A DNA stretch of 64,000 nucleotides from an uncultured Verrucomicrobiota bacterium (GCA_903826865.1 CAIKGD010000046.1:1-64000); one strand, 5' to 3'. Counted from the first letter of the stretch, positions 26,968-35,296 are shown. Program-made: numbers and translations. Notes: generated by a model not told the origin, from the sequence alone.

Positions 26968-28189
26968 GACGTCCACCCCAGAGTTTGGAGAGCCAGTTCC
27001 GCCATGCGGCGCGGATTGGCAACTCCGGTTTAATCTGACTGGCGGCATAACGCACGCAACCGATGGCCGCGGCAAAGCGCGCGCCCTCCTGTTTAGTGGA
27101 AAGCCCGACACAGTCGTGGATGCGCCCGATCTGACAGGGTGCATTGAAAACCTGCTGAGCCAGATCGGTGACGCCTTCCATTGCTGAGCCGCCGCCCGTC
27201 AGAATGACGCCGGCGCTGAGCATTCCGGAAAGGCCCTCGTCTTCGATCTTTTCGGCAATCAGCTTGAAAGTCTCCTCCATACGGGTGTTGATGATGGCAT
27301 GCAATGTCGCAGCGCGTACAACCCGTCCGTTGAAACCGCCTTCGGCAGGAATGGAAATATTCTGGTCGCTCTGCAGTCGGTTAATGAGCGCACTGCCGGA
27401 CTCTTTTTTCAGTGTTTCAGCCTGCCGGCGGTTGAGGTTGAGGCCGCTGCTGATATCGGCGGTAACATGGTCGCCGCCTACTGCAATAGAGCCGGCCAGT
27501 TTGACGAGCCCGGAATTATAAACAATGTAGTCGGTGGTGCCGCCGCCGAGATCGATCACTACGACACCGGCGCGTTTATGTTCCGGCGCGAGTACAGCCT
27601 GAGCGGAACAGAGGCCGCCGAAAGCGGCATCGGCGCAGACCACCGGGACATTTTCTGCTATTTTTTTAAGGTTTTCGACCACGGCGCGCTGGCCATGAAT
27701 AAGTAACATACCGACGCGAAGCTCTTCGGCCAGCATCCGCTCCGGATTGACAATGCCGCCGCGGCCATCCACTTCAAAGTTCTGCTGCAGGGTGTGCAGG
27801 CGGATACGGTCATCGGGCAGCGGAATTTTCCGGGCCACCTCAAGCGCCTGATCAATATCTTCACGCGTGATTTCCCCGCCGGGCTCTTCGTATTCGTTGA
27901 GAACCGGAATTCCGCCGACGTGCAGCAGACTTTCGGCCCGTCCGCCGGAAGCAACCAGATAGACACTTTCACCGATGGATTTGTGTGCGGCGGCTTCAGC
28001 GGCCTCCATGGCTCTGCGCACCGCGTCGAGTGCCAGTTCAAAATCAACGATTTCACCTTTGCGCACACCGCGCGATTCGCATTCACCGAGGCCGGCCACC
28101 ATCAGGCCGCCGTCATCGCGGACTTCGGCCATAAGCACCTTGATGGTTGTTGTTCCGATTTCAAGTGCAGTGATAAAAGGAGCTGCCAT
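26960..28189 (-). CDS. ftsA: Cell-division protein FtsA
   Basis: An actin-like ATPase that ties FtsZ to the membrane. It has 409 residues. Landmarks are ALEIGTTTIKVLMAEV (phosphate 1), the SHS2 insert region around EYEEPGGEITREDID, VVVIDLGGGTTDYIVY (phosphate 2) and VILTGGGSAMEGV (adenosine motif). The C-terminus (AAWRNWLSKLWGG) is the amphipathic membrane-targeting helix. It lies 2 bp downstream of ftsQ and overlaps ftsZ, the standard ftsQ-ftsA-ftsZ order. Confidence 0.95.
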   Translation of the reverse strand: MAAPFITALEIGTTTIKVLMAEVRDDGGLMVAGLGECESRGVRKGEIVDFELALDAVRRAMEAAEAAAHKSIGESVYLVASGGRAESLLHVGGIPVLNEYEEPGGEITREDIDQALEVARKIPLPDDRIRLHTLQQNFEVDGRGGIVNPERMLAEELRVGMLLIHGQRAVVENLKKIAENVPVVCADAAFGGLCSAQAVLAPEHKRAGVVVIDLGGGTTDYIVYNSGLVKLAGSIAVGGDHVTADISSGLNLNRRQAETLKKESGSALINRLQSDQNISIPAEGGFNGRVVRAATLHAIINTRMEETFKLIAEKIEDEGLSGMLSAGVILTGGGSAMEGVTDLAQQVFNAPCQIGRIHDCVGLSTKQEGARFAAAIGCVRYAASQIKPELPIRAAWRNWLSKLWGGRHE

Positions 28190-28191
28190 AC

Positions 28192-29046
28192 TTATTTCCC
28201 TTGTTCTGGTAACACAGCCGGTTCATGAAAAGTTACCGGTACATTGCGCCCGTCGGGTGTCAAATCAATGGTTTTTACACGACAGCCCTGCTCATTTGAA
28301 AGCTGAAGAACACTGACCAGCCGCACCAGCTTTTCGCGCCCCGAATGCAGCGGAAAACGCACGGTCGTTTCGCCGTTGACGACGGCAGTAACAAAATCGG
28401 GATAGCGGATATCAAAGCTGGCAAAAGCAACCTGCGATCCGAGGCCAAGCTGATCGGCCGCAGCGAGAATATCCAGACACTGGCGGATGCCGGGGTTATC
28501 AACGCGGTCGCCGGGATGCAGACTCTGCAATTTGAGCCCCCCGATCAGCGGAAGCGCCTGTCCGCTGCGCGTCATCGGCAGAATGACACCGTGGCGATCC
28601 ACCAGAAACGGCAGGCCGCGCGCATTCCAGCGTATCTGTGCCATAGCAACCCGTTCAATCACATTTATGTTCAGCGTATCCGGAAGTTTGCGCTCAATCG
28701 CAACCGATTCGACCAGCGGTACTTCTGCCAGTTTTTGGCGCAGCTTATCGAAATCCACAGAAAAAAGGTTGATCCCGGTCTGAAGTCCGGCCCGTTCGCA
28801 AAAAAATTCCGGCGTAAGCCGCCCGTCAGATGTGATGTTTATCACTTTGAGCTCAAACTTCGGATTGCGGGAAAAAAAGAGCGTGCCGGTATACCGGAGT
28901 CCTGCATAACCACCGAACAGCAGGAGCGCCGCGACCGCCGTCAGAAAAAGAATCACCAGCCCGCGCCGGGCGAAGATTTTTGTCGACGGCTTGCTCCTGG
29001 TTTTACTGTAGTACCTCTTGGGAATTTTTCGTCTTCTGGCAGCCAT
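28192..29046 (-). CDS. ftsQ: Cell-division protein FtsQ
   Basis: A bitopic membrane protein that bridges early and late divisome parts. It has 284 residues from the ATG at 29046, which has GGAG eight bases upstream; a TTG further out is rejected. A basic cytoplasmic tail (MAARRRKIPKRYYSKTRSK) precedes one TM helix (GLVILFLTAVAALLLFGGY). The POTRA domain follows (FELKVINITSDGRLTPEFF, then LVESVAIERKLPDTLNINV) and the FtsQ beta domain (RWNARGLPFLVDRHGVILP). Its position between ddl and ftsA is canonical. Confidence 0.92.
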   Translation of the reverse strand: MAARRRKIPKRYYSKTRSKPSTKIFARRGLVILFLTAVAALLLFGGYAGLRYTGTLFFSRNPKFELKVINITSDGRLTPEFFCERAGLQTGINLFSVDFDKLRQKLAEVPLVESVAIERKLPDTLNINVIERVAMAQIRWNARGLPFLVDRHGVILPMTRSGQALPLIGGLKLQSLHPGDRVDNPGIRQCLDILAAADQLGLGSQVAFASFDIRYPDFVTAVVNGETTVRFPLHSGREKLVRLVSVLQLSNEQGCRVKTIDLTPDGRNVPVTFHEPAVLPEQGK

Positions 29047-29076
29047 AGCTGTTCTCCGGCGCTGTGCTTGCAACCT

Positions 29077-29967
29077 TTATAGCGAAGCGGTTTTCATGAT
29101 TCGATCACAAAGCGCTGAAAACTCAATTCCGGCCGCCGCCGCCGCTTTAGGCAGCAGACTGTGCGAAGTAAACCCGGGAATGGTGTTGAGTTCGAGAACA
29201 AACAGTTCTCCCTCCGGCGTCATACGGAAATCCACGCGTCCGAATCCTCGCGCACCAAGCGCTTCAAAGGTTTTCCGTGTCGCGGCCTGCATCCGTGCGG
29301 CGGTTCCGGCGTCGAGTTCCGCCGGAATGACGTAGCGCGTGGTATCCACTTTGTATTTGGCGGTATAGTCATACCAGCCCGCCGCCGTCACAATTTCAAC
29401 AATCGGCAGCACCTCGCCGTCTACAATGCCGACGGTGAATTCGCGACCCGGAATAAACCGCTGTACAAGGATTTCGTCGTCATATTTAAACGCATCAGCC
29501 AGCGCCGGAGCCCATTCCGCTTCGTTAAAAACCAGCGAACAGCCGACACTCGATCCCTGCCTCGGCGGTTTGACGGCCACCGGAAGCGAAAGCTTGCGTT
29601 TATCGCCGCGCCGCAGCGTTTCGCTCTCCGGAACCGGCACGCCGGCTTCGCGCAGGCGGATTTCCGTGAGCAGTTTATCGAACGAGCGGCGGCTGGCTTC
29701 TACGTCGGCTCCGACATACGGAAGTCCGAATTCTGTGAGCCGCGTCTGAGCGCCGCCGTCCTCGCCAAACGTGCCGTGCAGTGCAATAAAGACCGCTTCA
29801 ATTCCCGCCGGAACTGCGAACTCCGATGAAGTTACGTCAATTTCAGCTACGTTGTATCCGGCTTTACGTAAGCCGCTGGCAATCGCCGCACCGGATTCGA
29901 GCGATACTTCGCGCTCTGCAGAAAAGCCGCCCTTCAGGACGGCCACGTTTTTAAAAGGTTTTTTCAT
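29077..29967 (-). CDS. ddl: D-alanine--D-alanine ligase
   Basis: Joins two D-Ala with ATP for the peptidoglycan stem peptide, in the cytoplasm. It has 296 residues. The N-terminal signature is VLKGGFSAEREVSLESG. The ATP-grasp region includes AVKPPRQGSSVG and EILVQRFIPGREFTVGI. The C-terminal signature is VLELNTIPGFTSHSLLPKAA. The start at 29967 has AGGA nine bases upstream; the open frame beyond it runs into the EEP gene. It is encoded before ftsQ, as in many dcw clusters. Confidence 0.95.
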   Translation of the reverse strand: MKKPFKNVAVLKGGFSAEREVSLESGAAIASGLRKAGYNVAEIDVTSSEFAVPAGIEAVFIALHGTFGEDGGAQTRLTEFGLPYVGADVEASRRSFDKLLTEIRLREAGVPVPESETLRRGDKRKLSLPVAVKPPRQGSSVGCSLVFNEAEWAPALADAFKYDDEILVQRFIPGREFTVGIVDGEVLPIVEIVTAAGWYDYTAKYKVDTTRYVIPAELDAGTAARMQAATRKTFEALGARGFGRVDFRMTPEGELFVLELNTIPGFTSHSLLPKAAAAAGIEFSALCDRIMKTASL

Positions 29968-29977
29968 GGTGTGCATC

Positions 29978-30703
29978 CTAGTGAACCGAGAAATCGCAGA
30001 CAATCGGCAAGTGATCTGAAAAATGGACATCCGGCATCCAGCAGTTTTCCACGCTGATGCCGGGGCTGTGCAGAATAAAATCGAGGTGGCGCTTGGGCTT
30101 CCAGCTCGGAAATGTCGGTGAATCGGCGGCATGGGCGCTCTTAAGCCCGGTCGCGGCCAGAAACAGCCGCACTTCCTGCTCACCCCACAGTGCATTGAAA
30201 TCACCGGCAACGATGTGCGGCTTTTTGACGGTCTGGAGCAGATCATAAAGGTCGCCGAGCTGGCGGTGGCGCAGGCGCGAACTGAGCGCCAGATGAATCA
30301 GAAAAAAGCTGATATTCTCCATCTCCAGCTCGATCACCAGCCGTTTCACGCCGCGATCAAAATAATGAAAGGTTTCTTTGTGACCGCTGTCGCGCACCAC
30401 AAAGGCATTGCCCTGTTGATTCAATATCGGGAAATGTCGCGTCAGTGAATTCTCGCCGTATTTCGAACGGTAAACGTGATAGTGGCCAAGCCGGTCGGCA
30501 ATTGTTTCGGCCTGATTGCTTTTTCGCGAACGGTATGAACCGGCATCCACCTCGACCAGTCCGGCCACATCGGGATTCAGATCGTGCAGGAACTGCGTAA
30601 TACATTCGAAATTTTTACAGGTATGGCGCAGATAGCCGTTCAGCGGAGAGTGAAGTTTCCTGCCGCCTGTCCCGTACCGGATGTTATATAAAACAAATCT
30701 CAT
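29978..30703 (-). CDS. Endonuclease/exonuclease/phosphatase (EEP) family protein
   Basis: A 241-residue metal-dependent phosphodiesterase-fold protein. Family motifs are FVLYNIRYGTGG at the start (metal Asn), GLVEVDAG (metal Glu), HIVAGDFNALWG (Asp and Asn) and a C-terminal SDHLPIVCDF (catalytic Asp/His). There is no signal peptide. The substrate may be nucleic acid, phospholipid or a small phosphate ester. Its start overlaps the murC stop by 4 bp (ATGA-type), so it is translated with the cell-wall genes, in the place where murB often lies. No murB is seen here. Confidence 0.85.
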   Translation of the reverse strand: MRFVLYNIRYGTGGRKLHSPLNGYLRHTCKNFECITQFLHDLNPDVAGLVEVDAGSYRSRKSNQAETIADRLGHYHVYRSKYGENSLTRHFPILNQQGNAFVVRDSGHKETFHYFDRGVKRLVIELEMENISFFLIHLALSSRLRHRQLGDLYDLLQTVKKPHIVAGDFNALWGEQEVRLFLAATGLKSAHAADSPTFPSWKPKRHLDFILHSPGISVENCWMPDVHFSDHLPIVCDFSVH

Positions 30704-31962
30704 TGTCTTGCCCGTTCTGCCAGCTGTTCAATATCGCCCGCACCGATAATCAGCAGCACATCGCCCGTTTGCAGTTCACACTGAATATCCTGCCATGTCG
30801 CTTCCAATGTTTGGAAAAATTTAAGCCGACTGTTCCAATCCTTGGAAAAACAGTTCATCAAATCTTCGCTGGTGCCGCCCGTGAGCGGTTCCTCTGATGC
30901 CGCATAAACCGGCAGCAGCCACAGTTTTTCCAGCCCCTGAAAAGCGGGCGGGAAATCAGCCATCAGCGCCTTGGTGCGCGTGTAGCGGTGCGGCTGAAAC
31001 ACGCCAAGAAGCCGTTTCGGCTTCAACGTTTCACGTGCCGTCTGAATCAGTGTACGGATTTCTGTCGGATGATGGGCGTAATCGGAAATGATCGTATATT
31101 CGCCTTCGTAAACTTTTTCGAAACGCCGCCGTACCGGCTTAAGACCTGCCAGGGCTAAAGTTATCTCATTTCCGGGTTTCCACTGTTTGCAGACTTCAAT
31201 GGCTGCAAGTGCATTCAAACGGTTATGACGCCCTGGCAATGAAACTTGAAACTTGAAATCTGAAACTTGAAATCCATAAGGCACCGCCTTGGAATTGTTT
31301 TTGCAGAGTCGTGATGCGGCAGGGTCTTCAGCGCAATAGACGATCTTCTGTTTCGTATTGGCGATGAAGGTTTTGAAGCACGCTTCAAACGCCTCAACAC
31401 TGGCGTGGTGTTCCATGTGGTCATATTCAATATTGGTAATGACCGCGATGTCGGGATGATAGTTGACGATGGTGCCGTCGCTTTCATCGGCTTCGACCAC
31501 CATGACCGGACCGTCTTTGGCGACGCCGTCAAAGCCAGGCACTTCACCGCCGATGCAGTAGCCGCAGCCGAGAATCTGCGCGATCATTGAAGTGGTGGTG
31601 GTCTTGCCGTGTGTGCCGCTGACGGCAATCGTAATGCGGTCGCGCAAAAGCGCGGGCAGAACTTCGCCGCGGCGACTGACCGGCACCGCCGCGTTCGCCA
31701 CCTCAGGATGAGTGTCCGGAACGGCCGTGGTGCGGATGATCCAATCAACATCGGATAGATGCGCCGGATCACGGCCGATTAAAACCGGAATTTCTTTTTC
31801 CCGAAGCCATACGGTCTGCCGGTTTTCCTGTTCATCACAACCGGTAACGCAGTGTCCGCGCTCTTTAAGCAGTAACGCGAGACCCGCCATGCCGATACCG
31901 CCAATGCCGATCATGTGAATGCGGCGGGGTTTTGAAAGCATGCTGTCTATTTGCAGCCGCAT
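30700..31962 (-). CDS. murC: UDP-N-acetylmuramate--L-alanine ligase MurC
   Basis: Adds L-Ala to UDP-MurNAc with ATP. It has 420 residues, shorter than the usual 430-490. The Rossmann start is IHMIGIGGIGMAGLA, the P-loop is AVSGTHGKTTTTSMIA, and the domains continue with VVEADESDGT, LPGRHNRLNALAAIEV and SDYAHHPTEIR. The loss lies in the central domain: after VPYGF only QVSDFKFQVS is present before LPGRHN, where homologs have about 30 more residues. That segment is encoded by a 7-nt tandem repeat. The start could be 31962 or an ATG at 31941; neither has a clear ribosome site. The 31962 start overlaps murG by 16 bp. Confidence 0.92.
   Translation of the reverse strand: MRLQIDSMLSKPRRIHMIGIGGIGMAGLALLLKERGHCVTGCDEQENRQTVWLREKEIPVLIGRDPAHLSDVDWIIRTTAVPDTHPEVANAAVPVSRRGEVLPALLRDRITIAVSGTHGKTTTTSMIAQILGCGYCIGGEVPGFDGVAKDGPVMVVEADESDGTIVNYHPDIAVITNIEYDHMEHHASVEAFEACFKTFIANTKQKIVYCAEDPAASRLCKNNSKAVPYGFQVSDFKFQVSLPGRHNRLNALAAIEVCKQWKPGNEITLALAGLKPVRRRFEKVYEGEYTIISDYAHHPTEIRTLIQTARETLKPKRLLGVFQPHRYTRTKALMADFPPAFQGLEKLWLLPVYAASEEPLTGGTSEDLMNCFSKDWNSRLKFFQTLEATWQDIQCELQTGDVLLIIGAGDIEQLAERARQ
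30802..30816. repeat. TTCCAANNNTTGGAA palindrome inside murC
   Basis: TTCCAA, TGT, TTGGAA. On the coding strand it encodes FQTLE near the C-terminus of MurC. Confidence 0.7.
30833..30847. repeat. TTCCAANNNTTGGAA palindrome inside murC, second copy
   Basis: TTCCAA, TCC, TTGGAA, 16 bp from the copy at 30802. It is read in a different frame here (SKDWN), so the DNA palindrome and not the peptide is conserved. Confidence 0.7.
31241..31275. repeat. Five-unit 7-nt tandem repeat inside murC
   Basis: The units are GAAACTT, GAAACTT, GAAATCT, GAAACTT and GAAATCC, perfectly in register. On the murC strand they encode most of FQVSDFKFQVS, a peptide with a seven-residue period. It occupies the place of a longer central-domain segment in other MurC proteins. 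Confidence 0.85.
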
Positions 31963-33020
31963 TCTTCCACCACCCCGGCAAGAATTTCGGCTGCGTTCAG
32001 GGGAACTTTACGCGCTGCAGAGCGGACACGCATTTTTTCAAGCCGGGAAGGATCATCAATCTGCGCGGCGAGATAACCTTTAAGCCATTCAACGGTCATA
32101 TCGCTCTGCTGAATTACGTCAGCGGCGCCGAATTTTTCGAGTGCGCGGGCATTGGCGGTCTGATGGTCGCTGGCGGCATGCGGATAAGGAATGAGCAGCG
32201 CGGGCAGACTGAAAACACCGAGCTCGGCGCAGGTCGAGGCTCCGGAACGGCAGACGGCCAGCGAGGCTTTTTCGTAAAGCGGCGCCATACCCTGTACAAA
32301 TTCAAAAACTTCGGCGCTCACGCCGGCTTTCTGATAACGGTCGCGAACCGTTTGCGCATCCTGAAAGCCGGTCAAATGCGTAACGCTCATCCGTTTGTCA
32401 GAGAGCGCACAGACCGCCTCGGAAACTGTTTCGTTGATCGCATGAGCACCACCGCTTCCACCCATCACCAAAAGGTTAAAGCCGGCTTTTTGTTCTCCGC
32501 TCTCTGTCTTCTGAAGCTCCGGACGCAACGGCATACCGGCAGAAACAGCGTGCAGGCCTTTGAGATGGTAGCGGGTTTCCTCGAAACAGATCGCAATAGC
32601 CCGCGCTTTCGGGGCCAGCAGCCTGACCGCCCGGCCCGGCACGGCGTTCGCTTCGTGCAGAATATAAGGAATGCCATGCAGGCGCGCGGCCAGACATGGA
32701 CCGATGGATGCATAACTGCCCATGGCAAGCACAACATCGGGCCGGTGGCGCAGCATGATACCCCAGCAGCGGAAGACTGCACCCGCAATGCGCAGCGCGG
32801 TGAGCACGGAACGGAAAGCACCGAACTGAAAGCCTTCCGACGGAATAGTGATGATCCGCCCTTCCCAGCCTTTGACCGCGGCGTCTTCGACGCCCTTGCC
32901 GGCCAGCCAGAGGGTGACATGGTGACCGCGTTCTCTCAGAATACGGGCGGTGGCAAGACCGGGAAAGATGTGTCCGCCGGTGCCGCCGCAGGCGATAGCA
33001 ATATGCAGTTTTTCACTCAT
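31947..33020 (-). CDS. murG: UDP-GlcNAc transferase MurG
   Basis: Transfers GlcNAc to lipid I to make lipid II on the inner face of the membrane. It has 357 residues. The N-terminal loop AIACGGTGGHIFPGLATA and the second loop LLVMGGSGGAHAINETV are GT28 landmarks. Acceptor/donor features include EANAVPGRAVRLLAPKA and LPALLIPYPHAASDHQTANA. It overlaps folC by 4 bp and murC by 16 bp. The gene before it in transcription is folC, not the usual ftsW, which is absent from this window. Confidence 0.95.
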   Translation of the reverse strand: MSEKLHIAIACGGTGGHIFPGLATARILRERGHHVTLWLAGKGVEDAAVKGWEGRIITIPSEGFQFGAFRSVLTALRIAGAVFRCWGIMLRHRPDVVLAMGSYASIGPCLAARLHGIPYILHEANAVPGRAVRLLAPKARAIAICFEETRYHLKGLHAVSAGMPLRPELQKTESGEQKAGFNLLVMGGSGGAHAINETVSEAVCALSDKRMSVTHLTGFQDAQTVRDRYQKAGVSAEVFEFVQGMAPLYEKASLAVCRSGASTCAELGVFSLPALLIPYPHAASDHQTANARALEKFGAADVIQQSDMTVEWLKGYLAAQIDDPSRLEKMRVRSAARKVPLNAAEILAGVVEECGCK

Positions 33021-34297
33021 TTGAAAAATCCATGTTTTTTAAGCTCTCCGGGAAGATACAGCGAACCGGTGAAACAGACCAGCCGCTTTTTACCGGCATC
33101 GAGCCAGTCGAGAACAGGCTGAGGAGTTTCAACCGGCGTAATTCCCAGTCCGATCCGTTTTCCGGCCTCCGCAATTTCATCCGCTTTCATGGCGCGGTCG
33201 CCAGGCAGCGTGAACGCCCAGGCTTTTTCAACGGCGGGTTTGAGCGTTTTAAGGATTCCCTCAACGTCTTTGTCCTTCATGAAGCTGAAGAAAAAGCCGT
33301 TTCCAAACGTTGGAAAAGTTTCTTCCAGAGTTTGAAAAAGTGCGCGGGCACCGCATACATTGTGCGCACCGTCATAGAGTACCGGCGGCTTCGCCTGCAA
33401 GAGCTGGAACCGTCCCGGCCATTTGACGGCTTCAAGCCCCCTTTTCATCTGGAGACGGATGTTCTCAACATCGGCAAGGTCTTCGAGCGCGGCGACCGCA
33501 ATGCCGCAGTTTTCGAGCTGAAAACTGCCGGCCAGCGGCAGGCGGATATTGTGGTAGTCGTGACCGCTGGCTTCAATATTGACGAGCTGGTCGTCACGCC
33601 GCCTTTCCAGACATTGGAAAAATGCCGCCTCGGCGCTTCCGAGAATTGGAACTTTCTTTTCTACCGCCTCGTTGTAGATGACGGCCTCCGCCTCGACAGG
33701 CATCGGGCCGCAGATGACGGGCGCGCCGGATTTGATGATACCGGCCTTTTCCCAGGCGATTTTTTCAATGTCCGCACCGAGATATTCCGCGTGATCAAAG
33801 TCGATCCGGGTGATTACGGAAAGAACCGGCTGGATGACATTGGTGGCGTCCCATCGTCCGCCCATACCGGTTTCAATGACGGCATAATCCGTTTTTTCGC
33901 GTCTGAAATATTCAAAGGCCATAGCCGTGGCGATTTCAAAAAACGTGGCCGGGCGGGTGTCAAGCGTTTGCGCGGCGGTTTCAACATCCGCAATGAGCTG
34001 CTCAAGAACAGGATCGGCAATGTCGCGTCCGTTGATGCGAAAGCGTTCATTGAAACGAAAGAGATGCGGCGAAGTGTAAAGGCCGGTTTTAAAACCGGAG
34101 GCGCGCAGCACCGATTCAATCATGGCGCAGACAGATCCCTTGCCGTTGGTTCCGGCGACATGAATACATTTGAGGTTTTTATGCGGATTGCCCAGCTTTT
34201 CGAGCAGTGCGGCGGTGACTTCAAGACCGGGCGTGATGCCGTGTGCTGTGCGGGCAAAGAGAGCGGCAATAGAATGTTCAATTTTCTGGTGCATCAT
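33017..34297 (-). CDS. folC: Folylpolyglutamate synthase/dihydrofolate synthase
   Basis: A Mur-ligase-fold enzyme that adds Glu to dihydropteroate or folates with ATP. It has 426 residues from the ATG at 34297. Motifs are HVAGTNGKGSVCAMIESVL (P-loop), TSPHLFRFNERFRING, VIETGMGGRWDATN and YDGAHNVCGARALF. The upstream frame to 34345 is translated repeat DNA (34298-34325) and is excluded. It carries three copies of the TTCCAA-type palindrome. It lies between accD and murG; accD-folC adjacency is common. Confidence 0.93.
   Translation of the reverse strand: MMHQKIEHSIAALFARTAHGITPGLEVTAALLEKLGNPHKNLKCIHVAGTNGKGSVCAMIESVLRASGFKTGLYTSPHLFRFNERFRINGRDIADPVLEQLIADVETAAQTLDTRPATFFEIATAMAFEYFRREKTDYAVIETGMGGRWDATNVIQPVLSVITRIDFDHAEYLGADIEKIAWEKAGIIKSGAPVICGPMPVEAEAVIYNEAVEKKVPILGSAEAAFFQCLERRRDDQLVNIEASGHDYHNIRLPLAGSFQLENCGIAVAALEDLADVENIRLQMKRGLEAVKWPGRFQLLQAKPPVLYDGAHNVCGARALFQTLEETFPTFGNGFFFSFMKDKDVEGILKTLKPAVEKAWAFTLPGDRAMKADEIAEAGKRIGLGITPVETPQPVLDWLDAGKKRLVCFTGSLYLPGELKKHGFFK
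33301..33315. repeat. TTCCAANNNTTGGAA palindrome inside folC
   Basis: TTCCAA, ACG, TTGGAA. A degenerate neighbour (TTCCAG, AGT, TTGAAA) follows at 33323-33337 and encodes FQTLE. Confidence 0.7.
33605..33619. repeat. TTCCAGNNNTTGGAA palindrome inside folC
   Basis: TTCCAG, ACA, TTGGAA. It encodes FQCLE on the folC strand. Confidence 0.65.
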
Positions 34298-34363
34298 GCG
34301 TATTCCGTACTGCGTATTTCGTATTCGGTTCTTTTCATTACGCAATACGTATTACTCGTTACG
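34298..34363. repeat. Inverted pair of 7-nt repeat arrays without a gene
   Basis: The left array (34298-34325) has four units: GCGTATT, CCGTACT, GCGTATT, TCGTATT. The right array (34336-34363) has CATTACG, CAATACG, TATTACT and CGTTACG, close to the reverse complement of the left. About ten bases separate them. The right array includes the accD stop codon and the left one abuts the folC start. Confidence 0.75.
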
Positions 34364-35204
34364 CTCCCGCCATATAGTCGAGAATCAGAGCAACGCGTTC
34401 TTTGAGCTGGCTGCGGGGAATTACCATATCAATGAGTCCGTGCTTCTCGAGAAATTCGGCGCGCTGGAAGCCTTCGGGCAGATCCTGCTGGGTGGTTTCT
34501 TTGATGACGCGCGGGCCGGCAAAGCCGATGAGTGCGCCGGGCTCGGCAATGATAACGTCGCCGAGTGTGGCAAAACTGGCCATAACACCGGCCATCGTCG
34601 GGTTGGTGAGTACCGGGATGTACGGCAATCCGGCTTTAGCGTGGCGGGCGAGTGCGGCGCTCGTTTTAGCCATCTGCATAAGGCTGTAGAGTCCTTCGTA
34701 CATGCGGGCTCCGCCGGAGGCGCAGACCAGAATGCAGGGTCGTTTTTCGGCAGTGCAGCGCTCAATCAGACGGGTAATTTTTTCACCTACAACACTACCC
34801 ATACTGGCGCCGAGGAAAGAAAAGTCCATGACGCCGAGACCAATGTCCCGCCCGCTGAGTTTAGCCGCACCGCAGGTGACAGCGTCTTTAAAGCCGGTTT
34901 TCTTCTGGTTGGCTTCAAGTTTGGCGATATAAGAATCCTTCCCGGTGAAACCAAGCGGATCGGCGGAGGTCAACTCTGCATCCCACTCAACAAAGGAGCC
35001 TTCATCGGCAAACATTTCGATACGTTTCTGCCGCCCGAGGGTGAAGTGATGGGTGCACTTAGAGCAGACCTGAAGACTTTCCTCGAGCTGTTTGGCGTAA
35101 AGAATTTCCCCGCAGCCGGGGCATTTTTCCCAAAGGCCGTCCGGGACATCCCGCTTGCGCACCTGAACCGATGAATATTTCTTCTTGCCGAATCGTAAAG
35201 CCAT
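34359..35204 (-). CDS. accD: Acetyl-CoA carboxylase carboxyltransferase subunit beta
   Basis: The beta half of the carboxyltransferase that moves CO2 from biotin to acetyl-CoA, the first step of fatty-acid synthesis. It has 281 residues. The N-terminal zinc ribbon has [20 protein letters not shown] with a closing C pair, about 28-50. The crotonase-like core has [15 protein letters not shown]-type and [15 protein letters not shown] motifs. AGAGG lies seven bases before the ATG at 35204. It is flanked on both sides by inverted short-repeat arrays. AccA is not in the window. Confidence 0.95.
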   Translation of the reverse strand: MALRFGKKKYSSVQVRKRDVPDGLWEKCPGCGEILYAKQLEESLQVCSKCTHHFTLGRQKRIEMFADEGSFVEWDAELTSADPLGFTGKDSYIAKLEANQKKTGFKDAVTCGAAKLSGRDIGLGVMDFSFLGASMGSVVGEKITRLIERCTAEKRPCILVCASGGARMYEGLYSLMQMAKTSAALARHAKAGLPYIPVLTNPTMAGVMASFATLGDVIIAEPGALIGFAGPRVIKETTQQDLPEGFQRAEFLEKHGLIDMVIPRSQLKERVALILDYMAGA

Positions 35205-35213
35205 AAGTACCTC

Positions 35214-35288
35214 TGGAATGGTGGATTAATGGAATGATGGAATGATGAAAGGACTGAATAAAAACATTCCAATTTACCAATATTCCAC
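35214..35288. repeat. Inverted pair of 8-nt repeat arrays without a gene
   Basis: The left array (35214-35253) has TGGAATGG, TGGATTAA, TGGAATGA, TGGAATGA and TGAAAGGA. The right array (35265-35288) has CATTCCAA, TTTACCAA and TATTCCAC, an inverted match to the left. It fills the gap between comF and accD. Confidence 0.75.
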
Positions 35289-35296
35289 AGTTGTTT

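Noticed and set aside
30931-30950. Further palindrome copies (FQGLE in murC; also near 45551 in hisC)
   Set aside because: TTCCAGCCCCTGAAAA and TTCCAATCCCTGAAAA lack the right-hand TTGGAA arm; possibly decayed copies but not counted.
31932-33122. 396-codon open frame on the plus strand
   Set aside because: Antisense to murG; no family motifs.
33032-34405. 457-codon open frame on the plus strand
   Set aside because: Antisense to folC, which has full family motifs. The composition is that of a shadow frame in GC-biased third positions.
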